Positions 7,337-15,446 of a stretch of 17,886 nucleotides of DNA are shown here, one piece after another; within the stretch, counting starts at the first letter, position 1, and every line of letters starts with the position of its first letter. The position numbers and the translations under genes are program-made. Source of the DNA: Verrucomicrobiales bacterium (GTDB lineage: Bacteria > Verrucomicrobiota > Verrucomicrobiia > Verrucomicrobiales > DEV007); assembly GCA_002705125.1 (NCBI GenBank), contig PAHQ01000081.1, positions 9,679-27,564 of the forward strand, written 5' to 3'. The notes under the pieces are model-generated. The model ran no database searches, had not been told where the DNA came from, and worked only from the letters and a program-made list of their open reading frames with translations.

Positions 7337-8043
7337 AATATCCAGGAACTAACTGCGATTTCGAAACTGCGAGAGCTCTCGAGGCTGCTGGTTTTTCAAC
7401 TAAGATTTTGCCTATTGCTAGATTCACCGAGGAGAGTTTAAAATCAATTCAATTGGTTGTTTTAAGTGGGGGCTTCAGTTACGGTGATTATGTAATGGCA
7501 GGTAGGCTAGCTCAGCTCGAAACTGAGAGAAGAGTAGGTGATGCATTGACCCGATTTAGAGATTCTGGGGGATACATGATGGGTATTTGTAACGGATTTC
7601 AAATACTTACAAAGCTAGGGCTTCTTCCTGAGGGAAGTCTTATTGATAATGTATCTGGTCGTTTTATATGTAAGTGGGTTCGACTAAATAGGAATACTGA
7701 TTCAAGCCCATTTCTCAAGGGTTTGCCGGAGAGTTTTGAGTTGCCTATAGCTCATGCAGAGGGCCGGTTTATTGCCCCTTCAGGCCTAGCAGAATCATAT
7801 TTAGAGGATGGATTGGCTGCTCTCTTGTACAAAGACGATATTAATGGGTCATCGTGTCAAATTGCTGGATTAACTGATGAAACAGGTCGCGTGTTTGGAC
7901 TAATGCCTCATCCTGAAAGGTTTTTACTAGAATCGCACCATTATGATCCTGATTGGAAGAGAGAGGATGATGGTTGGGGAACTGGTTATTTTATTTTTAA
8001 ATCAATCTTTAACGAAATTTCAGAAGGTGTATCTAACCAATAA
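7306..8043 (+). CDS. purQ: Phosphoribosylformylglycinamidine synthase glutaminase subunit PurQ
   Basis: A class I glutamine amidotransferase that supplies ammonia to PurL. The 245-residue protein has the start PGTNCDFETA (13-22), SGGFSYGDY (54-62), the nucleophile C95 in GICNGFQIL (93-101), PIAHAEGRF (147-155), and the catalytic H202/E204 in LMPHPERF (199-206). It is slightly longer than the B. subtilis enzyme (about 227) and resembles the longer Gram-negative-type stand-alone form, with a charged HHYDPDWKRE stretch (211-220) near the C-terminus. The ATG lies inside the last codons of purL (31-nt overlap, different frame), so translation is probably coupled. No Shine-Dalgarno is visible. Confidence 0.96.
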   Translation: MEERTNALLLKYPGTNCDFETARALEAAGFSTKILPIARFTEESLKSIQLVVLSGGFSYGDYVMAGRLAQLETERRVGDALTRFRDSGGYMMGICNGFQILTKLGLLPEGSLIDNVSGRFICKWVRLNRNTDSSPFLKGLPESFELPIAHAEGRFIAPSGLAESYLEDGLAALLYKDDINGSSCQIAGLTDETGRVFGLMPHPERFLLESHHYDPDWKREDDGWGTGYFIFKSIFNEISEGVSNQ

Positions 8044-8049
8044 GAAGAA

Positions 8050-9036
8050 ATGGCTGACCAAATTACATATAAGGACGCTGGAGTAGATATTCACGCTGCT
8101 GCAGAGTTAGTTGGAGATATAGGGGAGTTGAGATCAAGGACTGAGAAGAGCCGGAAATTGTTTGGTTCATTTGGACTTTTTGCTGCTGGTTTTGATCTTA
8201 GCTCTTACAAAGAGCCAGTCATATTTACAGGTTGTGATGGTGTAGGCACGAAGCTTGAATTGCTTCTTGAGTATGACCTTTTAGAGGTGGCTGGAAAAGA
8301 TTTGGTTGCAATGTCTGTAAATGATATTCTTACAGCTGGAGCTGATCCGATAATGTTTCTTGATTATATCGGTGTTGGTAAATTAGATAAGGTTAAAATA
8401 TCAAGGGTCATATCGGGAATAGTCGAGTGGTGTGAGTCTTGTGATTGTATCCTTGCAGGAGGAGAGACAGCAGAGATGCCCGATCTTGTCGATGAAAACA
8501 TGATTGAACTTTCTGGATTTGGCATAGGAGCGGTTGAAAAGTGCAATGTTGTTGATCCAACAAGCATAACCGTTGGTGATGTTTTTATTGGTTATCCTTC
8601 AGATGGTGTCCATGCGAACGGGTGGAGTTTAGTTAGAAAAATAATCTCAAAATTTCCAGATGAATTTAATGATGAGGAGATAGTTTCACTTTTAGCTCCT
8701 ACTAGATTGTATAATGATGTTGTCAGCGGACTGAGGAATTTAGGAGTCCAGCCAAAGGCTATGGCTCATATTACTGGGGGGGGGCTTCCCGAAAATCTAG
8801 AGAGAGTGCTAGGTGACTTAGGTGGGGATCTAGTTGTTCCTGATTGGTCATTAGATGCAGTTCAGAAAGTTCTTTCACATGTTGAAATTAATGAAGCGTT
8901 CTCAACTTTTAATATGGGAATAGGTTGGGTTAGTATCGTTTCTAATGAAGATGTGGAAGCCGTAATGGAATCAGTTCCTGGTGCTGTCAAATTGGGGGAA
9001 GTTACTAATGATAAATTAACCGTCCGACTTGGGTAA
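8050..9036 (+). CDS. purM: Phosphoribosylformylglycinamidine cyclo-ligase (AIR synthase)
   Basis: It closes the imidazole ring by ATP-dependent conversion of FGAM to AIR. It has 328 residues, close to the family norm of about 345. YKDAGVDI (7-14) is the start typical of PurM, CDGVGTK (62-68) and DLVAMSVNDILTAGA (84-98) form the dimer/ATP region, and LAGGETAEMP (135-144) is the glycine-rich substrate loop. HITGGGLPEN in the C-terminal half is also conserved. The gene starts 6 nt after purQ and stops one nucleotide before the purF ATG, fixing it in the same transcript. Weak purine-rich AAGAAG lies before the ATG, the nearest approach to a ribosome binding site in this array. Confidence 0.97.
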   Translation: MADQITYKDAGVDIHAAAELVGDIGELRSRTEKSRKLFGSFGLFAAGFDLSSYKEPVIFTGCDGVGTKLELLLEYDLLEVAGKDLVAMSVNDILTAGADPIMFLDYIGVGKLDKVKISRVISGIVEWCESCDCILAGGETAEMPDLVDENMIELSGFGIGAVEKCNVVDPTSITVGDVFIGYPSDGVHANGWSLVRKIISKFPDEFNDEEIVSLLAPTRLYNDVVSGLRNLGVQPKAMAHITGGGLPENLERVLGDLGGDLVVPDWSLDAVQKVLSHVEINEAFSTFNMGIGWVSIVSNEDVEAVMESVPGAVKLGEVTNDKLTVRLG

Positions 9037-10962
9037 ATGGGCGATTTTTTAAAGCATGAATGTGGTATAGCGGTTGTTCGCTTGAAGAAGCCTCTTCCTT
9101 ATTATCATGATAAATATGGCTCTGCTTTGTATGGTTTTAATAAGCTGTTTCTGTTAATGGAAAAACAACATAATCGGGGCCATGACGGCATTGGTATAGG
9201 TTGTGTGAAACTAAATATGGAACTTGGTGATCCGTATATATTTAGAGAAAGGTCGGCCTCGCGTGATTCTCTGACGGTGGTTTTTAAAAAGTTAATGGAT
9301 CGGTATTATCAGGTATGTAAGCGAAGAGATATAGATCCAGATGACCCAGCCAACGTGAGCCGTTATTTTGATTTTGGTGGAGAAGTTTTGATGGGACATC
9401 TTAGGTATGGTACTTCTGGAGAGTTTGAAGAAGGGTCTTGTCATCCTTTTTTGAGGAGAAGTAATTGGGAGACCAGGAGTTTAATGGTGCTAGGAAATTT
9501 TAATATGGCCAATGCACCTGAGCTTAATAGGAAGCTAGTAGACCGCGGTCAGCATCCAGTCTTTGGTACTGATACCCAAACTGTTTTAGAGGAAATTGGG
9601 TTCTTTTTGGATCAAGCACATCAAAATATATATCGTAGATCAAAAGTTGAGAAAGTGTCTGGAACCGATATTCCAGGCTTAATTAGTGAGAGGTTACATA
9701 TGCCAAGGCTTTTGAGGAAAGCTTCAAAGATATGGGATGGAGGTTATGCGATTGCTGGAGCAGTTGGCAATGGTGACGCTTTTGTTATGCGAGACCCAAA
9801 TGGTATCAGGCCGGCTTTTTATTTTGATAATGACGATTTCGTTGGGTTTGCTTCGGAGAGAGTTCCACTCATGACAGTATTTGGTCTTGAGAAAGAGGAA
9901 GTCTCTGAAGTGCCTGCCGGGCATGTAGTTTCCATTAAGAATACTGGTGAAGTAACAGTAGAAAGATTTTCAGATGAAAAACCGAAGACACCTTGTTCAT
10001 TTGAGAGGATTTATTTTTCTAGAGGCAACGATCCAGATATTTATAAAGAAAGAAAAGAACTTGGAAGACTTTTAGCAGAACCAATTCTTAAGTCGATCGA
10101 TCATAACTTAAAAGATACAGTGTTTAGTTTTATTCCGAACACCGCCGATATAGCGTATCATGGAATGATGGGAGGGTTGAGAGAGTACCGAAGGAATAGT
10201 GTTAAGGAGGCAATAAAAAAGGCATCATTAAATGGAGGTCTTGACGAGGAAAAAATTGATGACTTGATCCTTAATAATTGGCCTAGAGGTGAAAAAATTG
10301 CTCATAAGGATATTAAGATGAGAACTTTTATTAGTCAGGAAAAAGGGCGTAAACAATTGGTTTCTCATGTCTATGATATTAGTTATGGTGTTGTTAAGCC
10401 AGGTGAGATTCTGGTTGTTATTGATGATTCGATAGTAAGAGGTACTACACTAAGAGAATCAATTCTGAAGATTTTGGCTAGGACAGAGCCCAAGAAAATT
10501 GTTGTTGTCTCGAGTGCCCCTCAAATAAGGTATCCTGATTGTTATGGTATAGACATGTCAGAACTTGGAAAGTTTATAGCGTTTCAAGCAGCTATTGATC
10601 TATTAAAAAATTCAGCAAGAGCCTCGTTGATAGCAAAAGTCTACGATGACTGTCTAGTTGAACTAAGAAAGCCGTATGATGAAATGAGAAATTGTGTTCG
10701 TGATATTTATGAACCTTTTTCGGCTAAGCAAATATCTGAGCAAATAGCTAGGCTTGTCTACCCGCAAGATATCAAATGGAGCGGGGAAGTAGAGGTGATT
10801 TATCAAAATATAGGAAATTTAAGAAAGGCCTTAGGCGATAATTGTGGTGACTGGTATTTTACCGGTAATTATCCCACTCCCGCTGGCACGGCAGTTGCAA
10901 ACAGAGCTTTTGTTCAATACTGCGATGGTATTGATGGAAGGCCATACGATTTAGGATTATAA
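9037..10962 (+). CDS. purF: Amidophosphoribosyltransferase, long form
   Basis: The first committed step of purine synthesis: glutamine plus PRPP to phosphoribosylamine. The N-terminal Ntn glutaminase domain has its nucleophile at C9 (KHECGIA), QHNRGHDGIG (44-53) and GHLRYGTSG (120-128); the C-terminal phosphoribosyltransferase domain has the PRPP loop VIDDSIVRGTTL (461-472). At 641 residues it is much longer than the E. coli type (505). The first eight residues would have to be removed to expose Cys9, as in PurF proteins with a propeptide. The region around residues 380-430 carries an insertion (EYRRNSVKEA onward) before MRTFIS, which I associate with Bacteroidota/PVC-type PurF. The ATG follows the purM stop without a gap, so re-initiation is likely. 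Confidence 0.95.
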   Translation: MGDFLKHECGIAVVRLKKPLPYYHDKYGSALYGFNKLFLLMEKQHNRGHDGIGIGCVKLNMELGDPYIFRERSASRDSLTVVFKKLMDRYYQVCKRRDIDPDDPANVSRYFDFGGEVLMGHLRYGTSGEFEEGSCHPFLRRSNWETRSLMVLGNFNMANAPELNRKLVDRGQHPVFGTDTQTVLEEIGFFLDQAHQNIYRRSKVEKVSGTDIPGLISERLHMPRLLRKASKIWDGGYAIAGAVGNGDAFVMRDPNGIRPAFYFDNDDFVGFASERVPLMTVFGLEKEEVSEVPAGHVVSIKNTGEVTVERFSDEKPKTPCSFERIYFSRGNDPDIYKERKELGRLLAEPILKSIDHNLKDTVFSFIPNTADIAYHGMMGGLREYRRNSVKEAIKKASLNGGLDEEKIDDLILNNWPRGEKIAHKDIKMRTFISQEKGRKQLVSHVYDISYGVVKPGEILVVIDDSIVRGTTLRESILKILARTEPKKIVVVSSAPQIRYPDCYGIDMSELGKFIAFQAAIDLLKNSARASLIAKVYDDCLVELRKPYDEMRNCVRDIYEPFSAKQISEQIARLVYPQDIKWSGEVEVIYQNIGNLRKALGDNCGDWYFTGNYPTPAGTAVANRAFVQYCDGIDGRPYDLGL

Positions 10963-10968
10963 AAAATT

Positions 10969-12216
10969 ATGAAAGTTATTGTTGTTGGCAAAGGAGGTAG
11001 AGAACACGCAATCGTTACAGCTTTGGTCGAATCTGATTCAGCTAGTGAGGTGTTCTGCTACCCGGGTAGCGATGCTATACTAGAGATGGCTAAAAGTTTG
11101 TCTGGAGAGATTAATGATGTTGAGTCTCTTGTAAAGTCTATGGTTGATGAAGGTATTGATCTGTGTGTGGGAGGTGAAGAATCGTGGCTTGCTATGGGAT
11201 TGGCTGACAAGGCTAGACAGGCAGGAATACCGACATGGGGACCTGTTCAGTTTTCATCTCAACTGGAAGCGAGCAAGGAGTTTGCAAAAGAGTTTATGGT
11301 GAGACATAACATTCCTACCGGAGGGTATGATTCTGCCGAAGATTATGAATCTGCAAAATCTGCTATTACCAGTTACCCTACAGTTCTTAAATTTGATGGA
11401 TTGGCTGCCGGGAAAGGAGTCGCTATTTGTTTTAATGAAAGCGAAGCTGAGTCCTTTTTAGATGAAGTTTTTATTCAGAAGAGGTTCGGAGATGGAAGAA
11501 TTCTCATAGAGGAGTATTTGGAAGGACCTGAGGTCTCTGTTATTGCCGCAGTGGCAGACGGTGAGTATCAAATATTTACGCCTGCCAGAGATTACAAGAG
11601 GCTCTCTGACGGAGATAAGGGACTTAATACTGGAGGAATGGGAGCAGTAGCTTCTCGATCACTTATTTCTGGAGAATTGCTTGACCAAATTGAGGATGAA
11701 GTAATTAGACCTAGTGTTGAAGGTTTAACAAAAGACAATATGGATTTCAGGGGCTTTCTCTATGCAGGTTTGATGCTTACACCTGATGGGCCAAAATTAC
11801 TTGAGTATAATTGTCGCTTTGGAGATCCAGAAGCTCAGGCTGTCTTACCATTAATAAAAGGGGATTTTGCTGCTTATCTAATGAGTGCGGCCAAAGGTAA
11901 TCTAATGGATGGGCTAATTGATTTTGATAAAGGCTGGAGTATTTGTTTGGTTCTTGCTTCTGCTGGCTATCCAAGTTCATCAAGAAGTGGAGATGTTATT
12001 AATGGGTTAGACTTAGTTGATGGAGTCAGAGTTTACCATGCAGGTACAGAGAAAAACAATGATGGGCAGTATGTGACCAATGGAGGAAGAGTCTTGGCCG
12101 TTGTTGGTCACGGAGAAACCAGAGAAACTGCACTTGAGTGTTCGTACACTGAGTCAGAAAAGATCTCATTTGATGGGAATCAGCGCCGATCTGATATCGG
12201 TCGCTTACATTTTTAA
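10969..12216 (+). CDS. purD: Phosphoribosylamine-glycine ligase (GAR synthetase)
   Basis: An ATP-grasp ligase joining phosphoribosylamine and glycine. The 415-residue protein opens with VVGKGGREHAI (5-15, family SGGREHA), followed by the ATP-grasp segment PTVLKFDGLAAGKGVAI, EEYLEGPEVSV, the loop ARDYKRLSDGDKGLNTGGMGA, and CRFGDPEAQAVLP carrying metal ligands. Length and motif order are those of ordinary PurD. It follows purF by 6 nt; its product precedes a formylation step whose enzyme (PurN or PurT) is not in this window. A TATAAA that includes the purF stop lies 5 nt before its ATG. The last codons form a short hairpin discussed separately. Confidence 0.97.
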   Translation: MKVIVVGKGGREHAIVTALVESDSASEVFCYPGSDAILEMAKSLSGEINDVESLVKSMVDEGIDLCVGGEESWLAMGLADKARQAGIPTWGPVQFSSQLEASKEFAKEFMVRHNIPTGGYDSAEDYESAKSAITSYPTVLKFDGLAAGKGVAICFNESEAESFLDEVFIQKRFGDGRILIEEYLEGPEVSVIAAVADGEYQIFTPARDYKRLSDGDKGLNTGGMGAVASRSLISGELLDQIEDEVIRPSVEGLTKDNMDFRGFLYAGLMLTPDGPKLLEYNCRFGDPEAQAVLPLIKGDFAAYLMSAAKGNLMDGLIDFDKGWSICLVLASAGYPSSSRSGDVINGLDLVDGVRVYHAGTEKNNDGQYVTNGGRVLAVVGHGETRETALECSYTESEKISFDGNQRRSDIGRLHF

Positions 12217-12228
12217 TAATAACCTAAC

Positions 12229-12240
12229 TATAAATATAAA
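12229..12240 (+). promoter_or_regulatory. Candidate internal promoter (-10) before purE
   Basis: The 30-nt purD-purE gap, the widest in the array, contains two abutting TATAAA hexamers (12229-12234 and 12235-12240). The second ends 6 nt before the purE ATG, so initiation would be leaderless. No good -35 is visible, so this could equally be an unstructured A/T-rich translation enhancer. Confidence 0.25.
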
Positions 12241-12246
12241 AGATAA

Positions 12247-12660
12247 ATGAAAGTAATTATTATTTACGGAAGTGCTAACGATAAAGAGTTCATGAAGCCT
12301 GCGCATACCTATTTTGATGAGCAGGGCGTGAAATATGAAGACCATGTGATTTCAGCGCATAGAAATTTACCAGAGTTGATAAAATTTTTAAGAGATCTTA
12401 ACGAATCAGGTGAAAAGGCTGTTATCTTAGCAGTTGCAGGACTTGCAGCAGCATTACCAGGTGTGGTTGCCGTTGAAACTGAAATGCCATGCGTTGGGGT
12501 TCCAGTGCCTGGTGGTCCTCTTAATGGAGTAGATGCTCTTTTAGCTATGAGTCAAGTTCCTGGGGGTGTTCCTGTAGGCTGCGTAGGATTACATAGTAAA
12601 GCGCCCTTGAATGCTGCCATGTATGCGTATAGGATACTCAAATTCGCAGGACTTGAGTAA
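12247..12660 (+). CDS. purE: Divergent PurE-like AIR carboxylase / N5-CAIR mutase
   Basis: The expected role is carboxylation of AIR (or rearrangement of N5-CAIR) to CAIR. At 137 residues it is shorter than the usual 160-170 and ends just after the NAAMYAYRIL helix, lacking the C-terminal helix. GSANDKEFM (8-16) stands for GSxSD, ISAHRN (35-40) keeps the essential SAHR, and VPGGVPVG is conserved. The AGAGGAAHLPG loop of class I reads AVAGLAAALPG, so the loop His is replaced by Ala and the start resembles the class II AVAG. SAALSG is GGPLNG. With no purK here, a CO2-using enzyme is possible, but that is inference. Its end overlaps pyrR by 8 nt if pyrR starts at TTG. Confidence 0.85.
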   Translation: MKVIIIYGSANDKEFMKPAHTYFDEQGVKYEDHVISAHRNLPELIKFLRDLNESGEKAVILAVAGLAAALPGVVAVETEMPCVGVPVPGGPLNGVDALLAMSQVPGGVPVGCVGLHSKAPLNAAMYAYRILKFAGLE

Positions 12661-13216
12661 CACTAACGATCTGGCAAAAGAGAGCCCCGGGGGGCAAAGC
12701 CTCCTGGGAGAGGATGATATTTCCTTAAAGCTACGTAGACTGGCTACACAGATTGCTGAAATGCATTCGGCGGGACCAGTTTATTTTGTAGGCATTCATA
12801 CACGCGGCGTCACCGTTGCAGAACGAGTAAGGGACATATTAGATGATATGGGAATGAATGTTCAGATAGGTACTTTGGACATTTCATTCTACAGGGATGA
12901 CCTTGACCACAAGTCAACGAATCCTGAAGTCCAATCATCTGAGATGCCTTTTGATATAGAGGGAAATAAAATAATAATTTTTGATGATGTCCTCTACACT
13001 GGAAGAACAATACGCTCAGCGATTGAGGGTATCTCCAAGTATGGCCGTCCATCAAAAGTTGAGCTTGCAGTTTTAATTGATAGAGGCAACAGGGAGTTGC
13101 CGATTCAACCTGACTATGTAGGTCATAAAATTGAAACGAAGCGCCTTGATGATATCAAAGTATGCTTCAAGGAGCATGATGGACATGACTCGATTAGTCT
13201 CATTACAGAATCATGA
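12653..13216 (+). CDS. pyrR: PyrR: pyr RNA-binding regulator / uracil phosphoribosyltransferase
   Basis: PyrR proteins bind pyr mRNA when charged with UMP, and many also make UMP from uracil and PRPP. Motifs: GIHTRGVTVAERV (47-59), LDISFYRDDL (75-84), the PRPP loop IIFDDVLYTGRT (108-119), and LIDRGNRELPI (141-151) with DYVG, all diagnostic of PyrR. From the TTG at 12653 it has 187 residues against about 180 normally. The ATG at 12611 would give 201 residues but a 50-nt overlap with purE; homology begins only near LLGEDDIS (17-24), so both remain possible. It heads the pyr half of the array and overlaps pyrB by 4 nt. A PyrR-site-like hairpin lies in its own first codons. Confidence 0.88.
   Translation: MSNTNDLAKESPGGQSLLGEDDISLKLRRLATQIAEMHSAGPVYFVGIHTRGVTVAERVRDILDDMGMNVQIGTLDISFYRDDLDHKSTNPEVQSSEMPFDIEGNKIIIFDDVLYTGRTIRSAIEGISKYGRPSKVELAVLIDRGNRELPIQPDYVGHKIETKRLDDIKVCFKEHDGHDSISLITES
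12700..12713 (+). promoter_or_regulatory. Candidate PyrR-binding RNA hairpin at the start of pyrR
   Basis: CCTC (12700-12703) and GAGG (12710-12713) pair perfectly around a six-base loop CTGGGA (12704-12709). This fits the upper stem-loop of Bacillus PyrR sites, consensus ARUC-CNGNGA-GGYU, in its hexaloop and four-pair stem, though outer stem bases differ and I see no strong lower stem. A second GC-rich hairpin, GCCC/GGGC (12684-12687, 12692-12695), lies just upstream. Confidence 0.35.
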
Positions 13217-14145
13217 TAGAGCCGCACAAAGATCTATTACAAATAGAAGACCTCAGTAAAGAGGAAATCGAAAGTATTCTTGCTGCGGCTCAACCTTTCA
13301 AAGAGCTGTTTAAAAGGTCTGTTAAAAAAGTTCCAACACTCCAAGGTAAGACTGTTTTAAGTTTGTTTTATGAGCCCTCAACAAGAACCAGTTCATCTTT
13401 TGAAGTAGCGGCTAATAGATTGTCAGCGGACTTTACTAGTCTGCCTGTAGCAAGTTCTTCGGTTGTTAAGGGAGAATCGGTATTGGATACCGTCGATACA
13501 TTGGGAGCTATGAAGGCTGATTATATAATCATCCGTCACAAAAAAGCAGGCATTCCAAATTTGATCGCCTCACATACTGATGCATCAGTTATAAATGCTG
13601 GTGATGGTTTTCATGCTCACCCTACTCAAGCATTGCTCGACGCTTCCACTCTTTATGATGCTTTTGGTACCTTGGAATTTAAAGATAAGAAAATTTTAAT
13701 AGTAGGGGACATTCTTCACTCAAGAGTGGCAAGGTCGACCAGTCGAATTTTGTCGATGCTTGGCGCGGAAGTCAGAGTTTTAGGTCCCGGAAGTCTAGTT
13801 CCTCCAGGAAGGCCCAAGAAGATGAAGAATTTTCAACATTACAACGAGGCCATGGACTGGAGCCCTGATGTCATTTATCTACTCAGGGTACAGTTTGAAA
13901 GGCAGGGAGAACAATTTTTTCCGAGTTCTAATGAGTATCATTCAGTCTATGGTCTGACTGAGGATCGGTTAAAAACTGTTAAAGATAAAGGTATCTGGGT
14001 GATGCATCCGGGACCTGTTAATCGGGGAGTAGAAATATCTGATTCGGTGATGAAGTATGAGAGGTGTTTAATTAATAATCAGGTAGAGAATGGTATAGCC
14101 ACTAGAATGGCTGTACTCTATTGGTTGAAACCTAAGACCTTATAA
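13213..14145 (+). CDS. pyrB: Aspartate carbamoyltransferase catalytic chain
   Basis: It joins carbamoyl phosphate and aspartate to N-carbamoyl-aspartate, the second step of UMP synthesis. The 310 residues match the catalytic chain: EPSTRTSSSFE (54-64) binds carbamoyl phosphate, VVKGES (84-89) is the mobile loop, IRHKKAG (107-113), HPTQALLD (136-143) and the late HPGPVNRG (265-272) are signatures. No regulatory chain pyrI is present in the window, so the enzyme is probably an unregulated trimer or associates with the adjacent DHOase, as in class A complexes; the latter is inference from gene order. The ATGA overlap with pyrR points to coupled translation. Confidence 0.97.
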   Translation: MIEPHKDLLQIEDLSKEEIESILAAAQPFKELFKRSVKKVPTLQGKTVLSLFYEPSTRTSSSFEVAANRLSADFTSLPVASSSVVKGESVLDTVDTLGAMKADYIIIRHKKAGIPNLIASHTDASVINAGDGFHAHPTQALLDASTLYDAFGTLEFKDKKILIVGDILHSRVARSTSRILSMLGAEVRVLGPGSLVPPGRPKKMKNFQHYNEAMDWSPDVIYLLRVQFERQGEQFFPSSNEYHSVYGLTEDRLKTVKDKGIWVMHPGPVNRGVEISDSVMKYERCLINNQVENGIATRMAVLYWLKPKTL

Positions 14146-14149
14146 TGTG

Positions 14150-15439
14150 ATGAGTAATTCAATTCTTTTTAAACAGGTTTCGATAGCTAATGAAGATAAT
14201 TCTGAATTATTAGTTTCTGATGTCCTGATTGAAGGTGGCGTCATAAAATCGGTATCCAGTAACTTAACGCCACCTGATAATTCGAGAACTATTGAGGCAT
14301 CAGGTAAAGTTTTGCTTCCAGGTCTTTTTGATGTGCATGTGCATCTTCGCGAGCCTGGCCAAACATCAAAGGAGACAATTGCGACTGGTACTGAAGCGGC
14401 TATCAATGGAGGCGTGACAGGAGTGGTTGCAATGCCTAATACTCTTCCTGCGATTGATAGTGGGGGAATGGTGAAGAGTGTTCTTGAAACAGCTAGAAGC
14501 GATTCTAGAATCAACTTTTTGACGACGGGTTGTATAACTAAAGGAAGAGAAGGTAAGGAGATGGCTGCAATATCGGGAATGAAAGAGGCTGGAGTTGCTA
14601 TGATTACAGATGATGGTTCACCAGTTGAAAATCCTCAGCTCCTTCGGAGAGCAATGGAATATGCTCGTGAATTTGATCTGCCTCTAGCCTCTCATTGTGA
14701 AACAATGCAGTTATCAGGACCTGGAGCTATGAATGAGGGAAGGCGGTCTTACAAGCTGGGTATACCAGGGATTCCATCTATAAGTGAAGAAATCTGTATT
14801 TCTCGAGACATTCAACTAGCGGCGTATACCGGGGCACATTTGCATATTCAACATGTTACAACGGCTGTAGGGATGGAAATTATAAGAAGAGCAAAAAACG
14901 ATGGAGTTAAGGTGACCTGTGAAGTTGCCCCACATCATTTGATTTTTAATGAAAATCACATCGTTGATTACGATACATACTACAAGATGAATCCACCTCT
15001 AAGGACAGAAGAGGATAATGCTCGATTGCTGGATGGCCTTGTGGAGGGAGTCTTTGATGTAATCGCCACCGACCATGCCCCACACACAGAGTTTGAGAAG
15101 AAACAACAAGATTTCGAGGCTGCTCCTTTTGGAATTACTGGTCTTGAGACAGCGCTGCCCTCACTAAACCACTATTTTATTAATGAAGACAAAATGAACT
15201 GGGGGCAAATTGTGAAAAGATATGCATCCGAACCTAGAAGACTTCTTGGCTTTAATCCAGTAAGCATAAAAGAAGGAGAAGAAGCGGAAATTATTCTTTT
15301 TGATCCTACTGGAGAAACGACGTTCACGAAAGATTTTATGGAATCAAAATCACCCAACACTCCATTCTTAGATAAGACCTTAAAAGGTAGTGTTGAGCTT
15401 GTCGTTGTTGGTGAGAAGGTTCTTCTTGATAGAATATAA
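14150..15439 (+). CDS. pyrC: Dihydroorotase, type I
   Basis: A metal-dependent amidohydrolase interconverting carbamoyl-aspartate and dihydroorotate. From the ATG at 14150 it has 429 residues, typical of the long type I enzymes. FDVHVHLREPG (60-70) supplies metal ligands H63 and H65, ITDDG (152-156) the aspartate bridge seen in this type, SHCE (181-184) H182, QHVTT (234-238) H235, and ATDHAPH (306-312) the catalytic D308. The full set indicates an active enzyme rather than the inactive pyrC' paralog that some pyrB operons carry. A GTG at 14147, directly before the ATG, is an alternative start. It lies 4 nt after pyrB and 7 nt before pyrF. Confidence 0.97.
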   Translation: MSNSILFKQVSIANEDNSELLVSDVLIEGGVIKSVSSNLTPPDNSRTIEASGKVLLPGLFDVHVHLREPGQTSKETIATGTEAAINGGVTGVVAMPNTLPAIDSGGMVKSVLETARSDSRINFLTTGCITKGREGKEMAAISGMKEAGVAMITDDGSPVENPQLLRRAMEYAREFDLPLASHCETMQLSGPGAMNEGRRSYKLGIPGIPSISEEICISRDIQLAAYTGAHLHIQHVTTAVGMEIIRRAKNDGVKVTCEVAPHHLIFNENHIVDYDTYYKMNPPLRTEEDNARLLDGLVEGVFDVIATDHAPHTEFEKKQQDFEAAPFGITGLETALPSLNHYFINEDKMNWGQIVKRYASEPRRLLGFNPVSIKEGEEAEIILFDPTGETTFTKDFMESKSPNTPFLDKTLKGSVELVVVGEKVLLDRI

Positions 15440-15446
15440 AAAGTCA

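Noticed and set aside
14140..14514. 124-codon open frame antisense to pyrC
   Set aside because: It lies wholly opposite the well-conserved N-terminal part of dihydroorotase; the peptide is low-complexity Leu/Ser/Pro/Thr-rich with no family features.
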